64,000 bases of DNA from Engraulis encrasicolus (GCF_034702125.1 NC_085880.1:9427177-9491176), one strand, 5' to 3'; counted from the stretch's first letter, positions 11,130 through 22,799 are shown. The notes: generated by a model not told the origin, from the letters alone. Made by a program: numbers and translations.

Positions 11130-11135
11130 AATAAA
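11130..11135 (+). terminator. Polyadenylation signal of LAS1L
   Basis: AATAAA lies 132 bp after the LAS1L stop codon, in an AT-rich stretch followed by a GT-rich segment. This spacing fits a short 3' UTR. Confidence 0.75.
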
Positions 11136-12289
11136 ATGTGTCTGTTTTGACCCCTTGTTGTTGGTTTGAGTGATATTTAACACCCCACTGAAGAATTTAG
11201 GCAAGGCATGAATGTGAACACAATAATGAGCCAAGGATAATTCAAGCATCAGAGAATGAATGTATGAATGTTTTACTTTATCGTTCACTATGCAAGTGAT
11301 GAAAGAAATATAGGCCTATGTTGTTTGCATTTTAATGCAATTCATAAAGTTGCGTGCTGATGGTAGTTGAAATACCTAGGTTTAATCTGATCTGTTTGTG
11401 TGCCAATTAAGGGAATGATTATTGATTATAGCTTTTGTTTTGTATTATTTGTTCTATTTAATTTTCTGAAGCTGGTAGACTATTAACATCTAGACTACTG
11501 GTTATTAGACCTTGATGCCAAACTAGCGACTTTTACGCCATCAGTCGGTCCAGAAAACGGAAGGAAGGAACAATCAGCTGAGAGCGCGAAACAACAACAA
11601 CCAGGCGTGTGTGGAGCCTGAGAATAGAAATCAACATTTCAGGTGAGAAGCGAGCTCGTTTTTCTAAATAAAAACAAGTCTTAACATATGTCAAGCGTTG
11701 ACAAATCTATGTAGTGGGCTACAATGAGTCCCCAGCCTACCTGCTTACATACTCTCGCCTCGTTGTCTACACGTTTTATTGCAACTTCTATGGCGGTGTG
11801 CTTGTTGACAGTGACAAACTCGCGAGTTCAATGCAACTGGACATGCACGCACGTCTAGGTGGTCTGAGATGTATCGTGTTCCTCTCAAATATTCAAGACG
11901 CTGGCGACGTGTTAGCAGCATACTCTAAACAAGCCATTGGTTATGGATAACAAATTAGCAAGGTCTAAAGAGAGCATTGTTTTATTTGTTTTTTGCCAAA
12001 GTGTGTGAGCATTGAGCAACATGTGAAGCTATCCCTGACAAAAAGTATGGAATCACCTGTCGTTGATATTCGTTCAGCGCGACTGTAGTCAAGTCCACCT
12101 TTGTCCAAAAAGAGTAGCCTACTAAGTGCAGGCTAGTGCACTAGGCAAGCAGTTGCCTCTTGAAATTGTGTTGTTCTGTGAGCCACGTTTTTCTACAACA
12201 TTGCATTTTTATGGAACTGAATGAACATTCTACAAGGCTGGTGATTCCTTACTTTTTTGCCAGAGTTGTATAACCCCAACAGCGTTTCA

Positions 12290-12314
12290 TTCTTTCTTTC
12301 TTTCTTTCTTTCTC
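12290..12314. repeat. (TTTC)n tract used as a polypyrimidine tract
   Basis: Five to six TTTC units end directly in CAG at 12314-12316 or nearby, forming a strong splice acceptor for the exon that precedes ZNF-A coding sequence. Confidence 0.6.
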
Positions 12315-12511
12315 AGAACACCTGACACACCACCAGAAGGTTGGCAAGTGCATTGACTTGACCAAGCTCCAAATGACTGCGTGCCCAAACATTACAGCAT
12401 GGCTGGACTCCGGACTGTGTCCAAGAGTATCAAATTATATATGTATTTGTAGAGTACTTTTAAGACAACAATAACGGATGACCAACGTTGCGGGAGGAAG
12501 TAATTACAGGT

Positions 12512-13582
12512 ATGCATGTCATCAACCAGAACTTTTTGCCGGCTGTGAACTCTGTGAAAGAGGAGCCGGTAGACATTCACATTACAAAGCTAGGACCATT
12601 ACCTGAAGAACAGGATACGACTGACATTACAGCTGCAGCAGTAACTATTGATTCAGTTGTACTAAAGCTGGACATAAAGCATGAAATTACAGTGAAGGAA
12701 GAGGGGGATAAGAGGTGCATAAAAAGTGAGGAACCAATAGAGACAGCTTTCCTAAACTCATCCGCAGCGCCAGATAGCATTATTCTAAAAAATGAGGAAG
12801 ATCCGGTTGATGGGGACAATGAAATCCTGGTTTTGCAGGAATGTAAATTCAATAGAAAGGAAAGGCCGGTCTGTCGAACTCTTAAGTCCTCAAAGGACAA
12901 AAGGCAGCCCGTCCCACTTCCAGTTCCAGAGCTGATGAAAGAGCCAGATGAGTTTGTCAGAGAAGTGCCAAATGAGAAAAAGAGGAGGGGGAGGAGGAGG
13001 AAGTGCCAAACAACTCCTGGGGGCGCTGTCTGTACACTTTGTGGCAAAACCTTTGCGTCCCGTGCTTGCCTCAAGGTCCACATGCGGATACACAGCGGAC
13101 ACAGGCCCTTCAAGTGTCAAATGTGCGGAGCGGACTTTACACGCTCTGACAGACTTGCTGAACACATGACCATACACTCTGGAGCAGAGGATGATTATGA
13201 CACCCAGTCCAGACCCACCAAGAGGAAAAAGAGGCTGAGGAGAGGGGAGCTGGGTCACCTGTGTGACGAGTGTGGCAAGAGCTTTCGAAGTGCTAGCTGC
13301 CTTCAAGCCCACCTGGACGGACATGCCCAGCTAAGGTCCCACAAATGTGACTTCTGTGATACTTGCTTCATCCACAAGAGCGACCTCAGGCGACACCTCC
13401 AGGGCCACATGGGAAGGCCCTATCCGTGCAAGGAGTGCGGACGAGAGTTTCGGCGTGCCGACACGCTCCGGAAGCACATGCGCAGGCACACAGGGGAGCG
13501 GCCCTTCAGCTGTGTTCCCTGCGGGAAAACGTACCGTCAGCATGAGTCTCTAAGACTGCACAGGAAACATCACAAACACTAG
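12512..13582 (+). CDS. ZNF-A: C2H2 zinc-finger protein, six fingers
   Basis: 356 residues from the first in-frame ATG. No KRAB, SCAN, BTB or ZAD domain is visible. The N-terminus is acidic with SUMO-type motifs (VKEEP, LDIKHE, VKEE, IKSEE). Basic stretches KKRRGRRRK and RPTKRKKRLRRG look like nuclear localisation signals. Six fingers run from about residue 173 to 355, e.g. CTLCGKTF...HMRIH, CDECGKSF...HLDGH, CKECGREF...HMRRH, with a basic spacer between fingers 2 and 3 and one classical HTGERP linker. Upstream, a noncoding exon probably ends at ATTTCAG|GTGAG (about 11642) and an acceptor lies near 12314. It is clearly more distant from the other cluster genes. Function: probable nuclear DNA-binding protein, target unknown. 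Confidence 0.85.
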   Translation: MHVINQNFLPAVNSVKEEPVDIHITKLGPLPEEQDTTDITAAAVTIDSVVLKLDIKHEITVKEEGDKRCIKSEEPIETAFLNSSAAPDSIILKNEEDPVDGDNEILVLQECKFNRKERPVCRTLKSSKDKRQPVPLPVPELMKEPDEFVREVPNEKKRRGRRRKCQTTPGGAVCTLCGKTFASRACLKVHMRIHSGHRPFKCQMCGADFTRSDRLAEHMTIHSGAEDDYDTQSRPTKRKKRLRRGELGHLCDECGKSFRSASCLQAHLDGHAQLRSHKCDFCDTCFIHKSDLRRHLQGHMGRPYPCKECGREFRRADTLRKHMRRHTGERPFSCVPCGKTYRQHESLRLHRKHHKH

Positions 13583-14610
13583 GCCTAGTAATGTACAATA
13601 CCGGTGTACTTATGTAGGCCCAGTGTACCACACAAAGGAAATGTGATGATTATTGTGCCATCAACATCTTTTTTTTTTTTTTGTATTCTATTCTAGATCT
13701 AGGACAGAATATGGAATGAAATGCCTCAGAGCAAAATAAGTTTTATGAGCACTACACTGTCATGGATAGTCAAACGAATCCATAACATCTTTACATAAAA
13801 CCTACAAAGACACGGTACTACCTTAAGGAATTGGAATCATTAATGAGTATATATGGTGGTATCCTACGACCTAATGGTAGCCTTCGATATGGTGGTAGCC
13901 CAATTAATTGGGATGATGGGGATATGTCTGTTAGTATTGTGACAAGTTGCCTCGGATCAGTTTTCATATCATGGGCCTACGTATACTACAAAGCTGGAGT
14001 AAGCCATGTTAAGTTAATGGGTGAATCATCTAAGAGCCTGGAGTCCTTTTTCTCTAAAGAAAATGAGGACTACATGGTCTTCTATTAGATGATTTACCTC
14101 TTGACTTAACCTGGTTTACTCCTAAACCAGCTTTGCAGTGTATGCCCCAGTTCTTTAAGGAGGTCATGTTGTCTTGTGCTTATCAGGAAATACTCTTTAA
14201 TTGGTTGTTTGAACTACACAGCGATGACAAACACAGCAGTAGGTGATCACCATCCTAGCGTGGGACCATAGAATTTAAGTTGTGGAACTATCAACCCAAA
14301 CAATTGATCTTAGTTTTGGTAGGGACGAATACAAGTGGAGTGGAGTCTTGCCATTTCTATTAAAATAAGATGAGATTATTCAATTATTTTGGACAGAAAT
14401 ATATGTTTATGAGGGGTTGAATTTACTGCACAGATATCAGATTTCAGTTCTTAGAACAAGTGCAACAAACTTAAGTAATTCACAACTATGTAAGACTGTC
14501 TAGTTTATTTTTCAATTTGTAAGAGAGACTAGAGTCACTGTTTTTGTTTGTTTGTTATAACCCCTGTTATTTTGTCTGTGTTCTCTGTAAATAAAGAACA
14601 TTATGTTTCA
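13583..14610. other. 3' UTR and flank of ZNF-A
   Basis: No gene. AT-rich, ending with an AATAAA-type signal near 14590 (GTAAATAAAGAAC). The frame at 13831-14088 has no recognisable motif. The stretch TTGACTTAACCTGGTTTACT near 14101 recurs, partly inverted, in the 3' flanks of ZNF-D and ZNF-E (about 29700 and 34140), so part is a dispersed repeat. Confidence 0.5.
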
Positions 14611-14814
14611 ATTATGTGCAGACTGAGTCCCCAATGCATATTAAGCGTATGAAGGATTTTGAGCTTTTCTCACATTCGTGCTGCTCACTTGAGGCGCTTG
14701 CCCTTGCAGGGGTCAGGGGCCTACTGTCACACTTCAAACTAATCTTACACTGTTTTGACAAGTACTCAGGAGTCACTGCAGCTCCTTAATAAAAAAGGGT
14801 ACACTGCATTTGAG

Positions 14815-14997
14815 AAGATGGGTAGCTGTAGCTGGCACAATGTTGCAGGTTAAATCCCCACCCTTACCAATCCCTTCCTTCCTCCGTGGCTGAAGAAGGC
14901 ACCTGACCTCACTGATCCAGGGACTGTAAACAATATCCTGTATCTAAATAACTAAGTTGCTTCGGAGAATAAAGCGTCAGCTAAGTGTAATGTGTCA
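14815..14997. mobile_element. Degraded tRNA-derived SINE
   Basis: The segment carries TTGCAGGTTAAATCCCC (a decayed B box), GGCTGAAGAAGGCACCTGACC, CCAGGGACTGTAAACAATA and the tail AAAGCGTCAGCTAAGTGTAATG. The better copy at 21705-21920 shows the same order. Confidence 0.7.
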
Positions 14998-15189
14998 TTT
15001 TTAAAATGTATTTTTTATTTTGTTATTTTTTTTTAAAGCACAACTAGGCCTACTGTAGAACTCAAGGCCGGATTAAGATGACTATAGGCTACAGGTTGCT
15101 TTGGGCCCCTGGAAGTCAAATTTTGCAACAAATTTACATAGTGTCATAATTACAAGCTATGAATTAAGGATAACATTGTAGCCTACTCA

Positions 15190-15445
15190 GGAGGACGACA
15201 GCTGATGGTTGTTTTTTTTCCTCAACGCTGCATCCTGTCCTGCCAATTTGGGGCGCCACGGCAGGTGCGTTATCCGTCCCTGCTAGAGATGAAAGAGGAA
15301 CACCGATATCAGCAGAAGAATTCCAGCCTGCTTCGTGGTTCCTCCGTCACGGAAGTGATCTCACAACATGAACAACAGCCTTGGAAAATCTGTGGTCCCA
15401 CCACAGCCCCTTTAGAACACGCTGTTTGCCTGTTTACACCGGGAG
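15190..15445 (+). other. Possible 5' noncoding exon of ZNF-B
   Basis: The stretch ends in a good donor, GGGAG|GTACG at 15446, and lies 730 bp before the ZNF-B acceptor. It has an open frame, but nothing recognisable is encoded. Assignment as exon 1 rests only on the donor and position. Confidence 0.3.
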
Positions 15446-16362
15446 GTACGTCGTTTTTTTCTGAAAATGACCTTTAGGAGCTTTGGTCTTCTTATCCAAT
15501 TGACAGTAAAATCTGTTAAATTCTTCTGCTGGCTGTGTACCATTTTTGGACACTTTGTTGAGTGGCTAGCTAGCCTATAGGCTTAAGCTCATAAAGTGTG
15601 CCAGTTGAATCAGTCTTTTACCGTGGATGTGTAGGCATGTGCCTGTGTCTGGAACGTGAAAGCGAACTGTGCGCTCCAAGGAAATGTAGCCAGGGAGGCT
15701 AGTGAACTGAATGGCGACGAGCGGGTCCGAGAGTGCGCAAAATGTGTCGCCTGAGCACACGCGCGCGTGTGTTTCCATGGATAAACTTCACTTACACTGA
15801 ATTTAGTGCTGCTTTGGGACCACTAAAGCGTCCTATGGAATTAAAACAGAAAGGATACTCGTGCGTTTGCAAATAAACTGGATTGAAGTTGTGAATCATT
15901 TGTCAACCCTCTGGTTGTGTTACGGTCAAAAATGACCGCTTTGAAACTTCATTCTTAAATAACTTCTGTTTTTCATCATACAGAAATGACACTTCATGAT
16001 ATCCTCCAGCTAGTCTATTCAAATGGTCAAAATGAAATATAATGAAATTCCTGAAGAATTGTGGAAGATAGGCCTACACCAACTCTAACACAACCAGAGG
16101 GTTAACTGAGAAGAATCCTGTAGAATAGGTCCTAATGAAGAATATTTGTTATTGTCTTTCTTGGTGACTTTCAAGGTTTTCGGACTGGGGCCTCCAGCGC
16201 CGTGACGCTGAGACAGAAGAGAGAAGGCAAAACCAAACACATCTATCTGCAGAATAAAACAGTTGGTTTGAAGAGGAACAGACGATACATGTCCCGTTTA
16301 AACAGACTGTTTGAACGCCTGGGTTGTTCTGTTGTCATCACCACATCTCAGAGTGGAACAGC

Positions 16363-17745
16363 ATGATGGACAGCAGGGATTCTGAGGGTTCAGTATCTGA
16401 ATCTGAGTCAAGGTTTTACTTTTCTGATCAGGAGAGTTTTAGCCAGAGAAGTGACGAAAATGAAAGTAACCATTTTGACATTAAAACTGAGATAAAGTCA
16501 GAGCTGGCCATAGACGAGTATGAGCCTTCAGAACTTGCCAGATGGTTTATGGACCCCCTAGAGGACAATGCTACTCCTAAAGAGGAGAGTGATGTGGTCA
16601 ACATCAGCATCAGTGATGTTCAGACGGATGCAGAGGCCAGTGTGAATAAACAGAGTCTGGACGAAACACAGGGAGTGAAGTGTGACAGTGAAGGGCTGAT
16701 ACTGACTGAACCAGAGAAGTCACACCAAGATGGGCGTGTTTGCCATGTCCTGACCTACAGCTCCACAGCAACAATTCCTGCAGGAGAAGCTGATACAACG
16801 GACCTGCTGCCTGAACTCTGTTCCTCCCTCCAAGAGGAGAGTGGTGAGGTCAGCCTCAGCAGCAGTGATGTTCAGGAGGATGGAGAGGCCAGTGTGAATA
16901 AACTGGAGGAAATGCAGGGAGTTGAGTGTGATGCTGAAGTGCCGATGCCCAAGAAGTCACACCAAGATGGGCGTGTTTACCGTGCCCTGAGCTACAGTGA
17001 GACTGATGAAGCAGCAGAGACACTCCCTGACAACTCCAGGGGGCGCCGCAGCTCACATGGGAAAAGAAAAGCCACTGGTAAAAGCTGTGAGAAGGGAAGT
17101 TATCCCTGCCCCACTTGTGGAACAACATTCACATGTTTGAGTAACTTGTACAAACATCAAATCCTGCACAGTGGACAGAAAACACACGTCTGTCAGCTGT
17201 GTGGAAAAAGCTTCGCCCGCAAAGATTACCTGAATGATCACATGCTGATTCACACCACAGGAAGGGGAAGAATACGTGCCAGTGACAGAGAACTTAACTG
17301 TCCGTGTGACTTGTGTGGGAAGATCTTCCGTACCATGCATCTGTTGCAACAACACCAGAAAAGACATGTAGAGGACCGTCCCTTCAAGTGTGAACAGTGC
17401 ACCAAGGACTTCAAACTACGACAAGACTTCAATGTGCATCTGAAGACGCATTCGGGTGAAAGACCACATGTCTGCAATGTATGTGGGCAGGGTTTCACCA
17501 GGGCGTACAGCCTACAAAAACATCTGGTTGTCCATACTGGACAGACACCGTTCAGCTGCACTCACTGCCAAAAGAAATTCAAGTCGAAATGGGGTCTGAC
17601 ATGTCACATGAAGAAATGCAATGATACACAACCTCTGTTGCGCGGACCCAAAAAGCCAAGGCAGCATTGCTGCCCACACTGCCAAAAGAAATTTCAGTTA
17701 CAATGGATACTAAAACGTCACATGGAAAAATGCAAAATGGCATGA
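16363..17745 (+). CDS. ZNF-B: zinc-finger protein, intact, seven fingers
   Basis: 460 residues. The coding exon starts after the acceptor TTTCAAG at 16175 and the first good ATG is at 16363; a second ATG follows directly. The N-terminal half is acidic and holds the cluster's shared module: YFSDQES, FDIKTEIKSEL, EYEPSELARW, then repeated blocks of SDVQ.D.EASVNK and KSHQDGRV. Fingers run from about residue 249: five C2H2 fingers, then two C2HC ones (FSCTHCQKKF...HMKKC and HCCPHCQKKF...HMEKC). One SGERP-type linker is present. The finger block is almost identical to that of ZNF-D. Likely a nuclear DNA-binding protein; target unknown. Confidence 0.85.
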   Translation: MMDSRDSEGSVSESESRFYFSDQESFSQRSDENESNHFDIKTEIKSELAIDEYEPSELARWFMDPLEDNATPKEESDVVNISISDVQTDAEASVNKQSLDETQGVKCDSEGLILTEPEKSHQDGRVCHVLTYSSTATIPAGEADTTDLLPELCSSLQEESGEVSLSSSDVQEDGEASVNKLEEMQGVECDAEVPMPKKSHQDGRVYRALSYSETDEAAETLPDNSRGRRSSHGKRKATGKSCEKGSYPCPTCGTTFTCLSNLYKHQILHSGQKTHVCQLCGKSFARKDYLNDHMLIHTTGRGRIRASDRELNCPCDLCGKIFRTMHLLQQHQKRHVEDRPFKCEQCTKDFKLRQDFNVHLKTHSGERPHVCNVCGQGFTRAYSLQKHLVVHTGQTPFSCTHCQKKFKSKWGLTCHMKKCNDTQPLLRGPKKPRQHCCPHCQKKFQLQWILKRHMEKCKMA

Positions 17746-17784
17746 ACATTTAGTTGACTTTATTTTAATTACTATTATTATTAG

Positions 17785-18100
17785 CATAGAGTTTATTAAT
17801 CCAGAGGGAAATTAAGATGTCCAGTAGCATGCATGCATAAATACAGAAAAACACAGACATTACACACATCATTGCACATATATTCACCATACAGCACACA
17901 CTTACAGCCAAAGGCAGATCTCTCTCTCTCACAAAAAACACACACACACACGCGCGGGCACAGCTGTGGTTGGTGATGAGAAGAATAACAGCGGTTCATC
18001 ACATGTGCCATAGCTGAGTGGTACAGTACATAGCAAAGAAGCAAAGAACAGCCAAAAAAGTCAATAACTGGAGTGGCTAGGTGTCTCAAAAAGTCCATTG
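17785..18100. repeat. Interspersed repeat, copy of the intron 4 family
   Basis: AGAGTTTATTAATCCAGAGG, GGGAAATTAAG, GCATAAATACAGAAAA and a CA-rich tail match the 3811-4110 copy. It lies between the ZNF-B stop and a duplicated relic of the last finger. Confidence 0.65.
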
Positions 18101-18254
18101 TTATTATTATCATTATTATTAGTAGTGGTATTTATTATTATGCGGTGTTATAATATTCATTAATGTTGACATCTCTTTTTTTTTTAAAACTACTTTAATG
18201 GGTTAATGCACACACAGGATTGCTTGCTGAGAGACTAGACTACTGTGACATGCA

Positions 18255-18375
18255 CCCATAAAGCCAAGGCCAAGGCAGCATTGCTGCCCACACTGCCAAA
18301 GGAAATTTCAGTTGAAATGGATACTAACACGTCACATGGAAAAATGCAAAGTTGCATGAACATTTAGTTGACTTC
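18255..18375 (+). pseudogene. Relic of a terminal zinc finger
   Basis: Starts at CCCATAAAGCCAAGGCC and encodes a finger like HCCPHCQRKF...HMEKCK before a stop, then repeats the same 3' flank (GAACATTTAGTTGACTT) seen after the ZNF-B stop at 17745. It is a duplicated 3' end with no array in front of it, left by tandem duplication or unequal exchange. Confidence 0.7.
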
Positions 18376-20178
18376 AGATTTTATTATTAGGCTTACTATC
18401 ATCTAGCCTGATTATCATCAACTAGGAGGGCTTAATTATCATCATTATTATTATTTTGTGGTGTTATAATATTCATTAACGATGACTTCAGTTAAAAAAA
18501 CTACTACTTATTATTATTGCCTACTTCAATAATGGACCTTGACCTTGACAGGATTGCTTCCTGAGAGACTACAACTGTAGGCATCCCCTGAATGACTCTC
18601 AGGTCTCTCAAGACCACTGACTTCTTATCCCGTTTTCTTAGTCGGAGCCTTTTCTGTCAGTACAGATGCATTTTGCTTTTATGTCAACATGTCTGACTCA
18701 TTCCCAATGTGACATTCCTCTTTGACACGGTGAGACTTTACAAGTGGGATGGCTATCATTTTAGTTGGCCGCATGCGGTTTCTAACTTCAGAACATGTTT
18801 GGTGATTTCCACCACTCTTACCATAAATATGGAACCTCTAAAAGACTAAATAAAAACAAGAAATGATTAAAAATGCGGCCTAGTATGAGTATTGTGCAGG
18901 GCTTGAGGTTTTCACAGTCCAAGTTATGTAGGCCTACTTTACCATTTTCTTTTTCAACCAGTAACAAGCTGTCTGGGACATTTTCGCACTACTGTATACA
19001 CTGAAGATATCCAACTAACAAATCAGCTTTGAAATTAATTAAATGTTACAATAAGTAATAATTATATCTTCTGAGAATGTTTTATTAAGCATAACCATTT
19101 CACTGAATTTGAAGAAGCTCTAGCCAAAAGTTATCAAAAGTATTTTCATGAAACAAGACATTCTGTAGGCCTAGGGTGCAAAGAGTCTGTGTGTGATCAG
19201 CAAATATGACTGAGCTAACTGAGAGCCTACAGAAGCATGGGCAAGGATAATGCCTCAAGGTCAATGCATCTGGTTCTAGGGCATCACTTGGATGACGAAT
19301 CAAAGGACTTTCAAAGACAGATAAGATCCAATACAGTAGAGTAAACAAGGGCTATGGAAAATTACTGGGGACTGAATGGATCTGGTCATCATAACCTACA
19401 AAAGAGATTGTTCAGGCGTAGACAGACAGTTCTTGGTTTGTTGCGGTTAGGGTCAGGTCAGAATTATATAATTCTACTGGTTTAATAATTTGAGCATTTA
19501 TCTTATGTATCAGACAAATAAAACTATGAAATTCAAGGATTGGACACCATGCTCTCTGACTCCCCTTTTAAAGTGAACACACCGGATTCTAACACATAGT
19601 AAGTACATACGTTTTTATAATGGAATTTGAGGTTGGAGTATAGCTGGAAATCCAACACCAATCTTGCACTGTTTTCACAAGTGCTTAGGTGCTATTGCAC
19701 CAAATCCTTCACTGAAATTGAGTTCATAAAGTGTGTTCTCAGTCTGCAGGCGACATCGAATTGAATTTAACATTTAATTGTTTTCTTTGTTATCTTTGCA
19801 CGTGTTAAAACCAGAGACAAATCTCTTGTTGTACATTAGAGATTTAATCCAGAAATTGAATCTCCTTTTAAATGAACCATTCATAATCGTTATGGCTTTT
19901 CATAACAGTTAACATTCATAATAGTTACAAAAGGATTTTACAATTTCTTTTAAAACCACCGTTTGAAACAATTCATTGATGACTATAGAAGAAGCACATC
20001 CTAGTCTAGAGAGAAGCACATCCTCTAGAGAGAGAGAGAGAGAAAGAGACAGCAAAACTGTCATCAACTCTCTGAGCGTGTGCATGTGTGTATTTTAATT
20101 GTTACATTTGTTAAAATTTAGAATCATGTATAGAATGATGACGAATGTTTGTCATTGTCTTTTTTGCTGACTTTCAAG
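18376..20178. other. Spacer between ZNF-B and ZNF-C
   Basis: No gene seen. AT-rich with short ATT runs, a GA-rich stretch near 20020-20048, and three TAGGCCTA octamers. The frame at 19100-19348 (minus) has no motif. It should contain the 5' exon of ZNF-C, which I could not locate. Confidence 0.4.
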
Positions 20179-20362
20179 GTTTTCTGACTTGGGCTTCCTG
20201 CAATGAACTGTGACCGTTATCAGAGACTGAAGGCAAAACCAAAGACCAAACACATCTACTGCTGTATTCGTTTCTTTGAAGAGGAACAGCCTCAATACAT
20301 TTCCAGTTAAACAGACTGCTGAATACCTGGGTTGTCATCATCACATCTTGGAATGGAACAAC

Positions 20363-21391
20363 ATGGACAGCAGGGATTCTGAGGGCTCAGTATCTGAATC
20401 TGACTCAAGCTTTTACTTTTCTGATCAGGAGAGCTGTAGCCGGGCTAGTGCTGAAAATGAATATAAGCATTTTGACATTAAAACTGAGATAAAGTCAGAG
20501 CTGGCCATAGACGAGTAGGAGCCTTCAGAACTTGCCAGATGGTTTATGGACCCCCTAGAGGACAATGCTCCACCTAAAGAGGAGGGTGATGTGGTCAACA
20601 TCAGCATCAGTGATGTTCAGGAGGATGCAGAGTTGAATAAACAGAGTCTGGAGGAAACACAGGGAGTTGAGTGTGACAGTGAAGGGCTGATACTGACTGA
20701 ACCAGAGAAGTCACACCAAGATGGACGTGTTTGCCATGTCCTGAGATACAGCTCCACAGCTGAAGCAGCCGGCAAACCAGACACACTTCCTGGAACGTCC
20801 ATTGAGCGCCATAGCTCGGGTGGGGAAAGGAACAGAACTGCTGGACACAGGGCCAAAAGGGGATGTTATCCCTGCCCCACCTGTGGAAAGACATTTACAT
20901 TCAGGGCTAATTTGTCCAAACATCAAGTCGTGCACACGGGAGAGAAACTGCATGCATGTCATCTGTGTGGAAAAGCTTTCTCTCGCAAAGGTAGTCTTGC
21001 TGAACACCTGTTGATTCACACTACTGGAAGGGGAAGAGTATGGGCTACGGGTGATTCATGTGACTTGTGTGGGAAGACGTTTAAAAGCATGCATGCACTG
21101 CGGGAACACCGGAAAAGGCACACAGAGGGCCGGCGGCCTTTCAAGTGTGACCAGTGCAACAAGGACTTCAAAGTAAAGCAAGACCTCAAGGATCACGTGA
21201 GGAGGACGCATGCAAGTGACAGGCCATACGTGTGTAGTGCATGTGGGAAGGGTTTCCCCAGGGCGTACAGCCTACAGAAACATCTGTTTGTCCATACTGG
21301 GCAGACACCCTTCAGCTGCCCTCATTGCAAAAAGAAATTTAAGTCAAAATGGGGTCTCACATGTCACATCAAAAAATGCACAGATACATGA
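20363..21391 (+). pseudogene. ZNF-C: zinc-finger gene with one premature stop, six fingers
   Basis: Acceptor at 20178, ATG at 20363. The N-terminal module is like ZNF-B (VSESDSSFYFSDQES, FDIKTEIKSEL), but codon 52 is TAG (20516-20518) where ZNF-B has TAT in EYEPSEL. The frame then stays open to 21391. An in-frame ATG at 20546 could start a 281-residue protein with all six fingers but no N-terminal module. Finger 4 has H-X4-H spacing (HVRRTH); finger 6 is C2HC (HIKKC). The array also ends early: TGA at 21389 replaces CAA of ZNF-B, and the last finger survives only as a relic. Pseudogene, or a gene with a changed start; the break could also be an allele. Confidence 0.75.
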
Positions 21392-21399
21392 CCTCTGTG

Positions 21400-21530
21400 G
21401 CACGCACCCATAAAGCCAAGGCCAATCCGGCCAAGGCTTTAATGCTGCCCATGTTGCAAAAATACATTTCAGTTGCAATGGATACTAACAGGTCAAATGG
21501 AAAAATGCAAAGCTGCATGAACATTTAGTT
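21400..21530 (+). pseudogene. Relic of the lost last finger of ZNF-C
   Basis: Downstream of the TGA the sequence still runs CCCATAAAGCCAAGGCC, then a decayed Cys-Cys ... Lys-Cys finger, and ends with GAACATTTAGTTGACTTC as after ZNF-B. It shows that the ancestral gene had a seventh finger. Confidence 0.75.
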
Positions 21531-21537
21531 GACTTCA

Positions 21538-21546
21538 TTATTATCA

Positions 21547-21593
<47 letters not shown>

Positions 21594-21616
21594 GTTATTG
21601 TTATTGTTATTATTGT
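21538..21616. repeat. (ATT)n / (GTT)n microsatellite
   Basis: About 20 ATT units change into GTTATT units. Trinucleotide repeat in the 3' flank of ZNF-C. Confidence 0.95.
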
Positions 21617-21704
21617 GGTGTTATAATATTCATTAACAATGACATATGTAAAAATATATAGGCCTATACTTTTTGTAGCCTACTTTAATAATGCACTGGA
21701 TGCA

Positions 21705-21922
21705 CTGTGGGGCAGCCGTGGCCTAGAGAGTTGGTCTTTCTATCTAGGGGTTGCAGGTTCGAGTCCCCCCTGACCTCTCCCTACATCTCCATCCATGGCT
21801 GAAGTGCCTTTGAGCAAGGCACCTAACCCCACATTGCTCCAGGGACTGTAACCAATACCCTGAAAAATAATGGTTGTAAGTCGCTTTGAATAAATGAAAG
21901 CGTCAGGAATGTAATGTAGCCT
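21705..21922 (+). mobile_element. tRNA-derived SINE
   Basis: The head GGGGCAGCCGTGGCCTAGAG and GGTTCGAGTCC are Pol III A-box and B-box matches. The body has CTTTGAGCAAGGCACCTAAC and CCAGGGACTGTAACCAATA, and the tail AAGTCGCTTTGAATAAATGAAAGCGTC. This is the best of three copies in the window. The A- and B-box region is tRNA-like but not a functional tRNA. Confidence 0.8.
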
Positions 21923-22654
21923 AATGTAACTGGATTGCTCCAGAGAGACTACAGCTGTAGGTAGCCCCTGAAGATCACTGACTTTTCATCTCATTTTCTC
22001 ATAGGCCTACTGTCAGCACAGGACACAGATGTGTTTCACTTGTAGTCTGACTATGGCTGTTGTCACATTGACTGACTGAAGATGCTGTTTTGCATTGTTG
22101 TTACACTAAAGACATAATTTCTCATATCTTTTTGTCCTTGTTTTTCCACATTATGTATGGTTGAAGAGGAAGATTGTGAACCTCCTAGGTTAGGGTGCTG
22201 GACAACGGCTGATAGAAACAGTTTGTAAGCATTTTCATGAAGTTGGTGCCTTTTCTTACAACTCTACAACAACAATAATTATTTATCAGACTATGCCAAG
22301 GGGCTGTCTTGAAGTTCTTCGTGTTGGAACAAGCAGGCGATGTTGAAAAACTGCTGCAACAATCCATGCAATCACCACACGTTTCTGTGGGTAGTGCCCA
22401 TTAATGTGGACAACAGGTCAATTCAAAAAGGATCAAGGTGCTGAAAGGCAAACATGTGTTTGTCCTCCTCATATGAGAAAACATGGTCTGAGGTTCTCAC
22501 GTAAAACGTTGTGGTTTCTATCTCTTTCAAGTTAAATCAATAAAACATAAAATGTGCTGAGATAAGGATTTTTTTTTACTGCACACACATCCACACACTC
22601 TGAGAGTATTATTATAACACTTGTGTCATGGGCTATTAAATGTGAGTGTGTTGC

Positions 22655-22799
22655 TGGATTCACATTCACTCTCCGGTTCAGTAGGTGGCGCCCTTGCACC
22701 ATAATTGGTTTGCCAACCCTAACCACGTATAAGAAGAAGTGAAAAAAAAACTGCAGAAAGTCTTCATAAATAATGATGTTAGGGAGAGAAAGACAGGCG
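22655..22799 (+). promoter_or_regulatory. Probable promoter and 5' noncoding exon of ZNF-D
   Basis: The module CACTCTCCGGTTCAG, TAGGTGGCGCC, TTGCACCATAATTGG and AAGAAGAAG is followed by a donor, GACAGGCG|GTGAGT, at 22800. The same arrangement precedes ZNF-E (30306-30500) and, more divergent, ZNF-F and ZNF-G. TCAGTAGGTGGCGC fits 13 of 14 positions of the CTCF core consensus by my reading. Exon status is inferred from the shared donor. Confidence 0.5.

Noticed and set aside
12478..12510. Alternative ATG at 12478 as ZNF-A start
   Set aside because: It is in another frame from the zinc-finger frame; it would need a splice at TACAG|GTATG, for which I have no support.
13831..14088. 85-codon frame after ZNF-A
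   Set aside because: No motif, odd composition, and part of it lies in repeat-like 3' flank.
16610..17561. Minus-strand frames across the zinc-finger genes
   Set aside because: Antisense shadows of the arrays, repeated in every paralogue because the coding strand is repeated.
21705..21780. A tRNA gene
   Set aside because: The A- and B-box matches belong to a SINE head; the body and 3' tail recur in other copies and no intact cloverleaf is visible.
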